Source: Aliiroseovarius zhejiangensis
GTDB lineage: Bacteria > Pseudomonadota > Alphaproteobacteria > Rhodobacterales > Rhodobacteraceae
Length of the DNA stretch: 64,000 bases
Assembly: GCF_014656375.1 (NCBI RefSeq)
Contig: NZ_BNCH01000003.1
Span: forward strand, 310,001-374,000
Direction of reading: 5' to 3'
The stretch's first letter is position 1. Every line of letters starts with the position of its first letter. Shown here one piece after another: positions 41,074 through 49,264 of this stretch. The translations under genes were made by a program, and so were the position numbers. The notes under the pieces are model-generated. The model saw nothing but the letters and a program-made list of their open reading frames with translations, made no database searches and was not told the origin of the DNA.

Positions 41074-42861
41074 ATGGATCAGTTTACGATCAACCTGCTG
41101 TTTGTCGGCGCGAGCTTCGCGCTGTACATCGGCATCGCAATCTGGGCCCGCGCGGGCTCGACATCAGAATTCTACGCCGCCGGGCGTGGCGTTCACCCCG
41201 TCACCAACGGGATGGCAACGGCGGCGGACTGGATGTCGGCGGCCTCGTTCATCTCGATGGCGGGTCTGATTGCCTTCACCGGCTATGACAACTCGACCTA
41301 TCTGATGGGTTGGACCGGCGGCTATGTGCTGCTGGCTCTGCTGCTTGCGCCCTATCTGCGCAAATTTGGCAAATACACTGTGTCCGAGTTCATCGGCGAT
41401 CGCTTCTACAGCCAGACCGCGCGGATCGTGGCTGTTGTCTGTCTGATCGTGGCCTCGGTCACATACGTGATCGGCCAGATGACCGGCGTGGGCGTGGCTT
41501 TCGGCCGCTTCCTTGAAGTGGACAACACCACCGGCCTTCTGATCGGTGCGGCGGTTGTGTTCGCATACGCCGTGTTCGGCGGCATGAAGGGTGTGACCTA
41601 TACGCAGGTGGCCCAGTATGTCGTGTTGATCATGGCCTATACGATTCCGGCCATCTTCATCTCGCTGCAACTGACCGGCAACCCGATCCCGGCGCTGGGT
41701 CTGTTTGGCGATCATGCCGCATCGGGCGAGCCGCTTCTGGCCAAGCTGGATGCCATCGTGAAGGAACTGGGCTTCAACGAGTACACCGCCCATCATGGTG
41801 ACACGTTCAACATGCTGCTGTTCACTCTGTCGCTGATGATCGGCACCGCCGGTCTGCCGCACGTGATCATGCGCTTCTTCACCGTGCCCAAAGTGTCTGA
41901 CGCCCGTTGGTCCGCTGGCTGGGCGCTGGTGTTCATTGCCCTTCTGTACCTGACGGCCCCGGCTGTTGGTGCGATGGCGCGCCTGAACATCTCGGAAATG
42001 ATGTGGCCCAATGGCGGCATCGAAGGTGGTGCCGTGACGCTTGAGCAGATCGAAAATGACGAGCGTTATGACTGGATGGACACGTGGCAGAAGACCGGCC
42101 TGCTGGGCTGGGAAGACAAGAACGGCGACGGTGCGATCCAGTACTACAACGACGGCAATGCCGAGCTTCAGGCGATGGCCGCGGAAAAAGGCTGGGCTGG
42201 CAATGAGCTGACCAACTTCAACCGCGACATCCTGGTTCTGGCCAACCCCGAGATTGCCAACCTTCCCGGTTGGGTGATCGGTCTGGTCGCAGCCGGTGGT
42301 CTTGCCGCCGCTCTGTCGACCGCTGCCGGTCTGCTTCTGGCAATCTCGTCGGCTGTGTCGCATGACCTGATCAAGGGTGCCATCAACCCGCAAATCTCGG
42401 AAAAAGGCGAGCTGTTGTCGGCACGTATCGCGATGGCGGTTGCCATTGTGGTTGCCACCTATCTGGGCCTCAATCCTCCGGGCTTTGCGGCGCAAACCGT
42501 GGCGCTGGCCTTTGGTCTGGCTGCGGCGTCGATCTTCCCGGCACTGATGATGGGCATCTTCTCGACCAAGGTGAACAACAGCGGTGCGGTTGCAGGTATG
42601 CTGGCCGGTCTGGTTGTGACGCTGGTCTATATCTTCCTGCACAAGGGCTGGTTCTTCATCCCGGACACCAACAGCTTCTCGGATGCTGATCCGCTGCTGG
42701 GGACGATCAAGTCGACATCGTTCGGTGCGGTCGGTGCGGCGGTTAACTTCGCGGTGGCCTATGTCGTGTCAGGTATGACCAAACCGACGCCGGTCCATAT
42801 CCAGGAGCTGGTTGAATCGGTTCGCGTTCCGCGCGGCGCCGGTGCGGCTCAGGATCACTAA
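41074..42861 (+). CDS. Sodium:solute symporter, VC2705 type (probable acetate/short-chain carboxylate uptake)
   Basis: A 595-residue SSF protein with about 13 helices. SSF motifs include SEFYAAGRGVHPVTNGMATAADWMSAASF near residue 30, YVIGQMTGVGVAFGRF, and GLAAALSTAAGLLLAISSAVSHD. A soluble loop of ~60 residues near 310-370 contains DKNGDGAIQYYN, which resembles an EF-hand calcium loop and recurs in this family from what I recall. With DUF4212 in front and acs just upstream, acetate or another short-chain acid is the likely substrate, though not proven. A strong terminator follows. Confidence 0.93.
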   Translation: MDQFTINLLFVGASFALYIGIAIWARAGSTSEFYAAGRGVHPVTNGMATAADWMSAASFISMAGLIAFTGYDNSTYLMGWTGGYVLLALLLAPYLRKFGKYTVSEFIGDRFYSQTARIVAVVCLIVASVTYVIGQMTGVGVAFGRFLEVDNTTGLLIGAAVVFAYAVFGGMKGVTYTQVAQYVVLIMAYTIPAIFISLQLTGNPIPALGLFGDHAASGEPLLAKLDAIVKELGFNEYTAHHGDTFNMLLFTLSLMIGTAGLPHVIMRFFTVPKVSDARWSAGWALVFIALLYLTAPAVGAMARLNISEMMWPNGGIEGGAVTLEQIENDERYDWMDTWQKTGLLGWEDKNGDGAIQYYNDGNAELQAMAAEKGWAGNELTNFNRDILVLANPEIANLPGWVIGLVAAGGLAAALSTAAGLLLAISSAVSHDLIKGAINPQISEKGELLSARIAMAVAIVVATYLGLNPPGFAAQTVALAFGLAAASIFPALMMGIFSTKVNNSGAVAGMLAGLVVTLVYIFLHKGWFFIPDTNSFSDADPLLGTIKSTSFGAVGAAVNFAVAYVVSGMTKPTPVHIQELVESVRVPRGAGAAQDH

Positions 42862-42909
42862 AAGGCTTGGGCGGGCGTCCCTGCGGCGCCCCGCCCCCTT
42901 CCAATCCTG

Positions 42910-42935
42910 TCCCGTCCGGTGCACACCGGGCGGGA
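42910..42935 (+). terminator. Rho-independent terminator after the symporter gene
   Basis: TCCCGTCCGGTG (42910-42921) pairs with CACCGGGCGGGA (42924-42935) over 12 positions with one G-U pair and a 2-base span between arms, so the real loop is a little larger. It is followed by TATTTCTTTT. It ends the acs-adk-symporter group before the CBS/DUF294 gene. Confidence 0.7.
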
Positions 42936-42963
42936 TATTTCTTTTCAGCAAAGGCGCAGTTGA

Positions 42964-44799
42964 ATGCCGTTGACCCAGGACCAGATCCTTCGCTTCTTGC
43001 AATCCGTGCATCCCTATGACGCATTGCCTCAGGACAGTCTGAGCGACCTTGCCCGGCAGATCGAGGCACGCGCCGTCACTGCGGGTGACATCATTTATGA
43101 TCTTGGCGACCAATTGCCCGGTATCTTTATCATCCATGCCGGCGAGGTTGAGATCACGGATGAAAACGGTGTGACCGTCAGCCACCTGGGAATGCGCAAC
43201 TCGTTCGGTGAACGCGGCTTGCTGCGGGATGGACGCGCTGTGACCAAGGCGCAGGCGGTCGCCGATGCAACCCTATTGATCCTGCCATCAAAGACTTTTC
43301 ATACGCTGGTCCAAGGCCATGACGCCGTTCGGCGCTTCTTTGACCGCACGCGCGCCGACAAGCAAAACAAGCAAACCCAGCAAAGCCTTGCCACCACGCA
43401 GGTCGACACATTCATGGCGCGTGACCCGATCACCTGCGCGTCAGACGCCACGGTGCGCGAGGCCGCGATCCTGATGCGGGATCATCGCGTCTCGTCGCTT
43501 TGCATGACGGAAGGCGAGAAACTAACCGGCATTCTGACCACGCGCGACATGTCTGGAAAGGTGGTCGCCGCCGCGCTGCCCAGCGACACGCCTGTGTCAG
43601 ACGTAATGACGCCAAACCCGATCACGCTGGCGCCGTCGGCTATTGGATCCGACGTGCTGCATGTGATGATGGAGAAACGCATCGGCCATCTGCCGATCGT
43701 CGAAGGTGACACGCTGGTCGGGATCGTGAGCCAGACGGATCTGACGCGCTTTCAGGCGGTCAGCTCGGCCGAACTGGTGCGCGAACTGGCGCAGGCTGCG
43801 GATGCCGAAGAAATGCGAGCCGTCACAAAACGGATCCCGCAACTGCTGCTGCAACTCGTGGCGGGCGGCAGTCCCCATCAGGTTGTCACAAGGCTGATCA
43901 CCGATATCGCCGACACCGCCACCCGGCGTCTGGTGACGCTGGCCGAAGAGAAACTGGGCCCGGCCCCGGTGCCGTATCTTTGGCTGGCCTGTGGCAGTCA
44001 GGGGCGGCAGGAACAGACCGGTGTCTCGGATCAGGACAATTGCCTGATCCTGTCCGACGACGTGACAGACGCCGATCGCGAAGGCTACTTTGCCGATCTT
44101 GCCAAATTCGTCTGCGATGGGCTGGACACCTGCGGCTATGTCTATTGCCCCGGCGACATGATGGCGATGAACCCGCGCTGGTGTCAGCCGCTGTCTGTTT
44201 GGCGCGGGTATTTCAAAAACTGGATCGCAAAACCGGTGCCCGAGGCGCAGATGCTGGCCTCGGTCATGTTTGACCTGCGTCCGATCGCGGGTGATGCGCG
44301 GCTGTTTGGTAACCTGCAAACCGAAACGCTGGCGATGGCGGCCAAGAACTCGATCTTCGTGGCGCATATGGTGTCCAACGGCCTGAAACACACCCCGCCA
44401 CTGGGCCTGTTGCGGGGCTTTGCCACCATCCGGTCGGGCGAGCACAAGAACCGGCTGGACATGAAGCACAACGGCGTCGTTCCCATCGTTGATCTTGGGC
44501 GCGTTTATGCATTGCAAGGCCAGTTGCCCGAGGCGAACACGCGCGCACGCCTGGTCGCTGCGATCCACGCGGGCGTGCTGTCCCAATCGGGCGGGCAGGA
44601 TCTGCTGGACGCCTATGACCTGATCGCCGAAACCCGGCTGGAACATCAGGCCGAGCAGGTGAAAGCCGGGCAGGCTCCGGACAACTTTCTGGCCCCCGCT
44701 GAACTGTCGGAATTTGATCGGAGCCATCTGCGCGATGCCTTCGTCGTCGTGAAATCAATGCAAAGTGCCATCGGGCACGGTCGCGGCATGCTCGGCTGA
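42964..44799 (+). CDS. Cyclic-nucleotide-binding/CBS/DUF294 nucleotidyltransferase-like protein
   Basis: A 611-residue signalling protein. Residues about 15-130 are a cNMP-binding fold (DIIYDLGDQLPGIFIIHAGEVEI, SFGERGLLRDG). Two CBS motifs cover about 150-275 (MARDPITCASDATVREAAILM, VMTPNPITLAPSAIGSDVL). The DUF294 nucleotidyltransferase-like domain has CGSQGRQEQTGVSDQDNCLIL near residue 345, with the conserved GSxGR and DxD-type acids, and a helical DUF294_C follows. Genes of this type recurrently adjoin acetate/SSF transporter genes and are thought to regulate uptake or enzyme activity; the modification target is unknown. Its position here agrees. Confidence 0.92.
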   Translation: MPLTQDQILRFLQSVHPYDALPQDSLSDLARQIEARAVTAGDIIYDLGDQLPGIFIIHAGEVEITDENGVTVSHLGMRNSFGERGLLRDGRAVTKAQAVADATLLILPSKTFHTLVQGHDAVRRFFDRTRADKQNKQTQQSLATTQVDTFMARDPITCASDATVREAAILMRDHRVSSLCMTEGEKLTGILTTRDMSGKVVAAALPSDTPVSDVMTPNPITLAPSAIGSDVLHVMMEKRIGHLPIVEGDTLVGIVSQTDLTRFQAVSSAELVRELAQAADAEEMRAVTKRIPQLLLQLVAGGSPHQVVTRLITDIADTATRRLVTLAEEKLGPAPVPYLWLACGSQGRQEQTGVSDQDNCLILSDDVTDADREGYFADLAKFVCDGLDTCGYVYCPGDMMAMNPRWCQPLSVWRGYFKNWIAKPVPEAQMLASVMFDLRPIAGDARLFGNLQTETLAMAAKNSIFVAHMVSNGLKHTPPLGLLRGFATIRSGEHKNRLDMKHNGVVPIVDLGRVYALQGQLPEANTRARLVAAIHAGVLSQSGGQDLLDAYDLIAETRLEHQAEQVKAGQAPDNFLAPAELSEFDRSHLRDAFVVVKSMQSAIGHGRGMLG

Positions 44800-44829
44800 C
44801 GGGTGATGTGCGCAAGGGAAGGAAACTGA

Positions 44830-45360
44830 ATGTTCTATGAAATCGTTGCCACGCTCGTGTCAGCCTTTGTCGGCGCCGGTCTTGTCCTGGCCCTGAACAA
44901 GCTGACGGGGGGGCGTCTGCCCAAATGGGCGATGCCGGTCGGGGCCGGGCTTGCGATGATCGTGACCACGGTCGCCAATGAATATGCGTGGTACGAGCGC
45001 ACCCGCGATCTATTGCCCGAAGGCATGACCGTGGTGATGGAGGTCGAGAACAACTCGCTTTATCGTCCCTGGACCTATGTGGTGCCGTTTGTGGAACGCT
45101 TTGCCGCGCTGGATGAACAGTCGCTGCGCACCCATCAGGCACAGCCAGCCCTGCGCATGGTGGATCTCGTGTTCATGGGGCGTTGGTCGGCACCGGAAAA
45201 AATGGTGGTGCTGGGCAATTGCGACACCCACCAACGGGCGCCCCTGATCGACGCGGTGTCGTTCGATGCCTCTGGCGAGGTGTCGGGCGTCGACTGGGTG
45301 TCGGTGCCCACGGATGATCCGATTCTGGCGGCCATATGCAAACTTGAGGTGACATCATGA
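44830..45360 (+). CDS. Membrane-anchored hypothetical protein between DUF294 and exonuclease genes
   Basis: A 176-residue protein I cannot name by function. It has an N-terminal hydrophobic segment (residues 3-22, IVATLVSAFVGAGLVLALN), a short basic linker, a second hydrophobic stretch (about 35-50, WAMPVGAGLAMIVTTVAN) and a ~120-residue soluble part with VMEVENNSLYRPWTYVVPFVERF and a CDTHQR motif. The stop overlaps the exonuclease start (ATGA at 45357). Such small proteins are common between DUF294 and exonuclease genes, so it probably belongs to the same module. Confidence 0.8.
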   Translation: MFYEIVATLVSAFVGAGLVLALNKLTGGRLPKWAMPVGAGLAMIVTTVANEYAWYERTRDLLPEGMTVVMEVENNSLYRPWTYVVPFVERFAALDEQSLRTHQAQPALRMVDLVFMGRWSAPEKMVVLGNCDTHQRAPLIDAVSFDASGEVSGVDWVSVPTDDPILAAICKLEVTS

Positions 45361-46772
45361 AAATCCTGACCACCCTGTCCTTGCGCCTGCGAATTTTCCT
45401 GTTTTTCGCGCTTCTGGCTGTCTGCGGGGTGGGGGTGGTGCTGGCGGGGCTGGCCATCGGATATATCCGGGCGCAGGCCTCGGGCCCGGCGTCGGGATTT
45501 GTCTTTGCAGGCGTCTTGTCCGGGTTTGGCCTGTTGGCGCTGACGGCGGGGATCTGGTTTTTGTTTGACGAAAACGTCGCCCGCCCGATCGAACGACTGG
45601 CCACGGGGTTGCGGTCGCGCGCTCATGCCGGGGTGGGCGGGGTCGACAAACATGCGGCGCGCTATCTGGGCGACCTGGCCCCGGCGGCGGAAGCCGTGTC
45701 CGAGCAGCTGATGAAAACCACCATGGATCAGGCCAGCATTGTCGCCTCGGAAACCGCGCGGCTGTCTGCGGACAAGGCGCGGCTCACGGCGCTTTTGTCC
45801 GAAATTCCGGTGGCGATGATCCTGGTGAACCCGGCGCATCAGATCGTGCTTTATGACAAACAGGCGGCAGGCGTGCTGTCACAGGTCTGCCCGCCCCGGC
45901 TGAATGCCTCGATCTTTGATTATTTTCAGAAAGGGCCGTTTCTGGCGGCGCACAAGAAGATGATCTCGACCGGGCTCGAGCAGAGTTTCACCGACCTGGC
46001 CGCAGCCAACGGGTTGGAATTTGACGCGCGCCTGAAACCTCTTGGCCCCGGCGAAGGGTATCTGGTCATTATTGATGATGCCCATACCAACATCGCCCCC
46101 GATCAAAGCCGCCCGGTGGTGTTCGACTTTGATCTGATGGAGGGTCAGGCCACCGACAACCTGATGGACATGCATCTGAACGATCTGACCTATGTGGTGT
46201 TCGATACGGAAACCACAGGGCTTCTGCCGCACAAGGACGAGGTGGTCCAGATCGGTGCCGTGCGGGTGGTCAAGGGCAAGATCGTGCCGGGCGAAACCAT
46301 CAATCAACTGGTCGATCCGGGGATAAACATCCCGGCGGCGTCGACCAAGGTGCATGGTGTGACAAACGCCATGGTGGCCGGACAACCGGGGATCGCCGTG
46401 GCGGGCAAGCACCTGCACGATTTTGCGCGCGGATCGGTTCTGGTCGCGCATAACGCGCCATTCGACATGGCGTTCCTGCGGCGTCACGCAAAGGATTGCG
46501 GGGTGGATTGGACCCATCCGATCCTGGACACGGTGCTCTTGTCTGCCGTGTTGTTCGGCACGACCGAGGTGCACACGCTGGATGCGTTGTGCGAGCGTCT
46601 GGGCGTGACAATTCCTGACGATCTGCGTCACACCGCACTGGGCGATGCCCATGCCACCGCCGAGGTTCTGTGCAAGATGCTGGCCTTGCTGCATTCGCGC
46701 GGGATCGAGACATTGGCAGGCGCGATTGCCGAAGCGAAGAAGCACAAGCGGTTGTTGAATGACCTGAATTAA
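45357..46772 (+). CDS. Membrane-anchored DEDDh 3'-5' exonuclease (DnaQ-like)
   Basis: A 471-residue protein. Two helices (about 12-36 and 48-70) are followed by a HAMP/coiled-coil-like linker (115-150) and a PAS-like segment (about 145-240, LLSEIPVAMILVNPAHQIVLYDKQAAGVL). From about 278 a DnaQ-type exonuclease follows: FDTETTG (Asp283, Glu285), HNAPFDMAFL, and HTALGDAHATAEVL with the DEDDh His and Asp. The layout is that of a sensor kinase in which the output domain is a nuclease. Genes of this type recur near acetate-transport loci, and its substrate there is unknown. Confidence 0.9.
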   Translation: MKILTTLSLRLRIFLFFALLAVCGVGVVLAGLAIGYIRAQASGPASGFVFAGVLSGFGLLALTAGIWFLFDENVARPIERLATGLRSRAHAGVGGVDKHAARYLGDLAPAAEAVSEQLMKTTMDQASIVASETARLSADKARLTALLSEIPVAMILVNPAHQIVLYDKQAAGVLSQVCPPRLNASIFDYFQKGPFLAAHKKMISTGLEQSFTDLAAANGLEFDARLKPLGPGEGYLVIIDDAHTNIAPDQSRPVVFDFDLMEGQATDNLMDMHLNDLTYVVFDTETTGLLPHKDEVVQIGAVRVVKGKIVPGETINQLVDPGINIPAASTKVHGVTNAMVAGQPGIAVAGKHLHDFARGSVLVAHNAPFDMAFLRRHAKDCGVDWTHPILDTVLLSAVLFGTTEVHTLDALCERLGVTIPDDLRHTALGDAHATAEVLCKMLALLHSRGIETLAGAIAEAKKHKRLLNDLN

Positions 46773-46785
46773 TGCGCCGTTTGGA

Positions 46786-47562
46786 TCAGCGACTTTCGTC
46801 CGCATTCATCTTTCGCTCCAACCAACGCACGCCGGCCGAGATGATCAGGACCAGCACCAGATATTCCAGGATCAGAAGCGTATAGATCTCCAGCGGGCGA
46901 TATTCGGTCACCACCAGCTCGTTCGCGCGACGGGTCAGCTCCGCCATTCCGATCACCGATGCAAAGGCCGACATTTTCACGATATAGATGAACTGGTTGG
47001 CCAGCGGCGGCAGTATGCGCCGCACCGCTTGTGGCAAGATCACATAACGCATCGCCTGCGCGCGGGTCAGCCCGATGGTTTGCGCGGCTTCGGCTTGTCC
47101 ACGCGGAACGGCCTGAATGCCCGACCGGAAGATCTCGGCCGTAAACGCGCTGTCGGAAACGGCCAGCGTGATCACCGCGCCCCAGAACGGGTCAATGTTA
47201 ACATCAAGCCCGATGGACCGCAGCACAACCGGTAAGCCATAGAACACCCAGAACAGCATCGGCAGCAGGGGGATGGCGCGGATGAACTCGACATAGATGC
47301 GGTTGGGCAGGCGCAGCCATCGACTGCGTGCAAAGGCGGGCAGGGCGACCAGCAGGCCGATGATGATCGACGCCACCGCCGCCAGAACCGAGATCTGGAT
47401 GGTCGCTGAAAACCCGCGCAGCAGGAATGTTATGTTGGTCCAGCCCGCCGGGGTGGACGGGTCGATCACATACCAGCCCCAGGTGCCGGGCGGGGCCGAG
47501 CAGGCCGTAAGGGCAAAAAGCGACAGAAGCGCGAGGGGCAGGCGGATTTTGGTCATCGTCAC
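46786..47562 (-). CDS. Polar amino-acid ABC transporter permease with lipoprotein-like N-terminus
   Basis: A 258-residue HisM/GlnP-type permease with five helices and the EAA loop (PRGQAEAAQTIGLTRAQAMRYVILPQAVRRILPP). Its first 22 residues, KIRLPLALLSLFALTACS, match a lipoprotein signal with lipobox LTAC, followed by a ~25-residue segment before the first core helix. Family permeases usually lack this. It could be processed and lipidated, or just serve as an extra helix. It follows the ATPase by three bases and there is no second permease gene, so a homodimer is expected. Confidence 0.9.
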   Translation of the reverse strand: MTMTKIRLPLALLSLFALTACSAPPGTWGWYVIDPSTPAGWTNITFLLRGFSATIQISVLAAVASIIIGLLVALPAFARSRWLRLPNRIYVEFIRAIPLLPMLFWVFYGLPVVLRSIGLDVNIDPFWGAVITLAVSDSAFTAEIFRSGIQAVPRGQAEAAQTIGLTRAQAMRYVILPQAVRRILPPLANQFIYIVKMSAFASVIGMAELTRRANELVVTEYRPLEIYTLLILEYLVLVLIISAGVRWLERKMNADESR

Positions 47563-47565
47563 CCC

Positions 47566-48345
47566 TTAATGCTTCAGGATCTTGTCAAGGAACTGCGCAA
47601 ACCGCGCCGATTTCGGGGCCGAGAAGGCGATCTCGGGCGGGTCAACCTCGACCATTTCGCCTGCATCCATGAAGGCGATACGGTCGGCCACCCGGCGCGC
47701 GAACCCCATTTCGTGGGTCACGCAGATCATCGTCATACCGTCGCGGGCCAGATCTTCCATCACGTCCAGCACCTCGGCGATCATCTCGGGGTCCAGTGCG
47801 GATGTCGGCTCGTCGAACAGCATCAGCTTGGGGTCCATGCACAGGGACCGGGCAATCGCCACCCGCTGTTGCTGGCCGCCAGACAGTTGACCGGGCCGTT
47901 TGCCCGCCTGTTCGGGGATGCGGACGCGTTCCAGATAGGCCATGGCGCGGTCGCGCGCCTCTTGTCGGGGCATCCCCAGCGCGCGCATCGGCCCAAGGAT
48001 CAGATTGTCCAGAACGCTCAGATGCGGGAACAGGTTGAACTGTTGAAACACCATGCCCACATCGCCGCGCCCCTGGGCATCCACCGGCTGGCCATAAAGT
48101 TTGATGGTGCCCTCCTGATGGGTTTCCAGACCGGCCAGCAGCCGCACGACCGTGGACTTGCCGGATCCTGACGGGCCGCAAATCACCAGCTTTTCGCCAT
48201 GGTCAACCGTCAGCGTGATGTCGCGCAGCACCTGGAAATCGTCATACCACTTGCTGACTTGCGCCATGGTGACCGCGTGCTTGCCCTGGTTGATGTTCGC
48301 CACTTGTTGTTCTGCCCGCGATCTGTTCAACTGATCGTGAGGCAC
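47566..48345 (-). CDS. Polar amino-acid ABC transporter ATP-binding protein
   Basis: A ~259-residue ATPase: Walker A GPSGSGKST, Q-loop VFQQFNLFPHLSVLDNL, signature LSGGQQQRVAIARSL, Walker B LMLFDEPTSALDPEM, and VTHEMGFARRVADRI with the switch His, as in GlnQ/HisP. The start is uncertain because no suitable ATG is in frame. I take GTG 48345, which gives a normal-length product; GTG 48303 is an alternative. The binding protein is divergent, 89 bases away. The substrate is a polar amino acid by family. Confidence 0.92.
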   Translation of the reverse strand: MPHDQLNRSRAEQQVANINQGKHAVTMAQVSKWYDDFQVLRDITLTVDHGEKLVICGPSGSGKSTVVRLLAGLETHQEGTIKLYGQPVDAQGRGDVGMVFQQFNLFPHLSVLDNLILGPMRALGMPRQEARDRAMAYLERVRIPEQAGKRPGQLSGGQQQRVAIARSLCMDPKLMLFDEPTSALDPEMIAEVLDVMEDLARDGMTMICVTHEMGFARRVADRIAFMDAGEMVEVDPPEIAFSAPKSARFAQFLDKILKH

Positions 48346-48434
48346 CCATCCATGCGCTGCCTCGATCCGTAATGTGTTTGTTAAGGTATATGAACACGCA
48401 ACGAATTTGATAACCACCAAAAGGACACCGCGCG

Positions 48435-49208
48435 ATGAACTTTCTGCGAACACTTGGGGCCGGGCTGCTGGCGATGGCGATGCTGACGGGCGGGGCGCAG
48501 GCCCAATCCGCCCTGAACGACATTCTTTCCGGCGGCGCCCTGAAGGTGGGCACGACCGGCGACTGGAACCCGATGACGATGAAGGACCCGGCCACGGACA
48601 GCTATCGTGGCTATGACATCGACATCATGACCGAGCTGGCCAAGGATCTTGAGGTCGAGCTGGAATTCGTGCCGACCGACTGGAAAACTCTGGTGAACGG
48701 GATCGTGGCGGGCAAGTACCACATGACCGGTTCGGCCTCGATCTCGCCGTCGCGAATGAAGGTGGCGGGGTATTCCGAGCCTTACATCTCGGTGCAGATC
48801 CTGCCCTTCACCACATCGGACAAGGTGGCGAATTACGACGGGTGGGACGCGATCAACACGCCCGAAGTGAAGGTGGCGACCACGCTTGGCACCTCGTTCG
48901 AAGGGATGGTGCGCAGTTGGTTCCCGGATGCCGACATCAAGGTGGTTGAGGCACCTGCGCGTGGCTATCAAGAAGTTCTGGCCGGTCGCGCCGATGTGTT
49001 TATCACGTCGAACATCGAAGGGGCGACCCTGACCGAGAAGTTTCCGAATGTGACCGCCGTACCGGTCGAGGCCCCCCGCGCGCCGACCCCGATTGCGATG
49101 CTGTTGCCGCAGGGCGATCAGGTCTGGATCAACTATGTGAACAGCTGGGTGAAGCTGAAGAAAGAACAGGGGTTCTTTTCCGAGACAGCCGCGAAATGGG
49201 GGCTGTGA
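48435..49208 (+). CDS. Polar amino-acid ABC transporter substrate-binding protein
   Basis: A 257-residue periplasmic protein of family 3 with a signal peptide ending near residue 23 (GGAQA-Q). Motifs include DILSGGALKVGTTGDWNPMTMKD, YRGYDIDIMTELAKDLEVELEFV and MTGSASISPSRMKVAGYSEPY, the last with the Arg that usually holds the amino-acid carboxylate. It is divergent from the permease and ATPase genes, sharing their control region, and ends at a strong terminator. Ligand type beyond amino acid cannot be told. Confidence 0.92.
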   Translation: MNFLRTLGAGLLAMAMLTGGAQAQSALNDILSGGALKVGTTGDWNPMTMKDPATDSYRGYDIDIMTELAKDLEVELEFVPTDWKTLVNGIVAGKYHMTGSASISPSRMKVAGYSEPYISVQILPFTTSDKVANYDGWDAINTPEVKVATTLGTSFEGMVRSWFPDADIKVVEAPARGYQEVLAGRADVFITSNIEGATLTEKFPNVTAVPVEAPRAPTPIAMLLPQGDQVWINYVNSWVKLKKEQGFFSETAAKWGL

Positions 49209-49228
49209 CCCAAGCCGCATAACGGGAC

Positions 49229-49257
49229 AAGGCCGGGCAAAATGTCCGGCCTTTTTT
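49229..49257 (+). terminator. Rho-independent terminator after amino-acid binding protein gene
   Basis: AAGGCCGG (49229-49236) pairs with CCGGCCTT (49246-49253) around a 9-base loop and is followed directly by T residues (cttttttgtt). It lies 20 bases after the stop and just before the convergent methyltransferase stop. Confidence 0.85.
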
Positions 49258-49264
49258 GTTGTTG

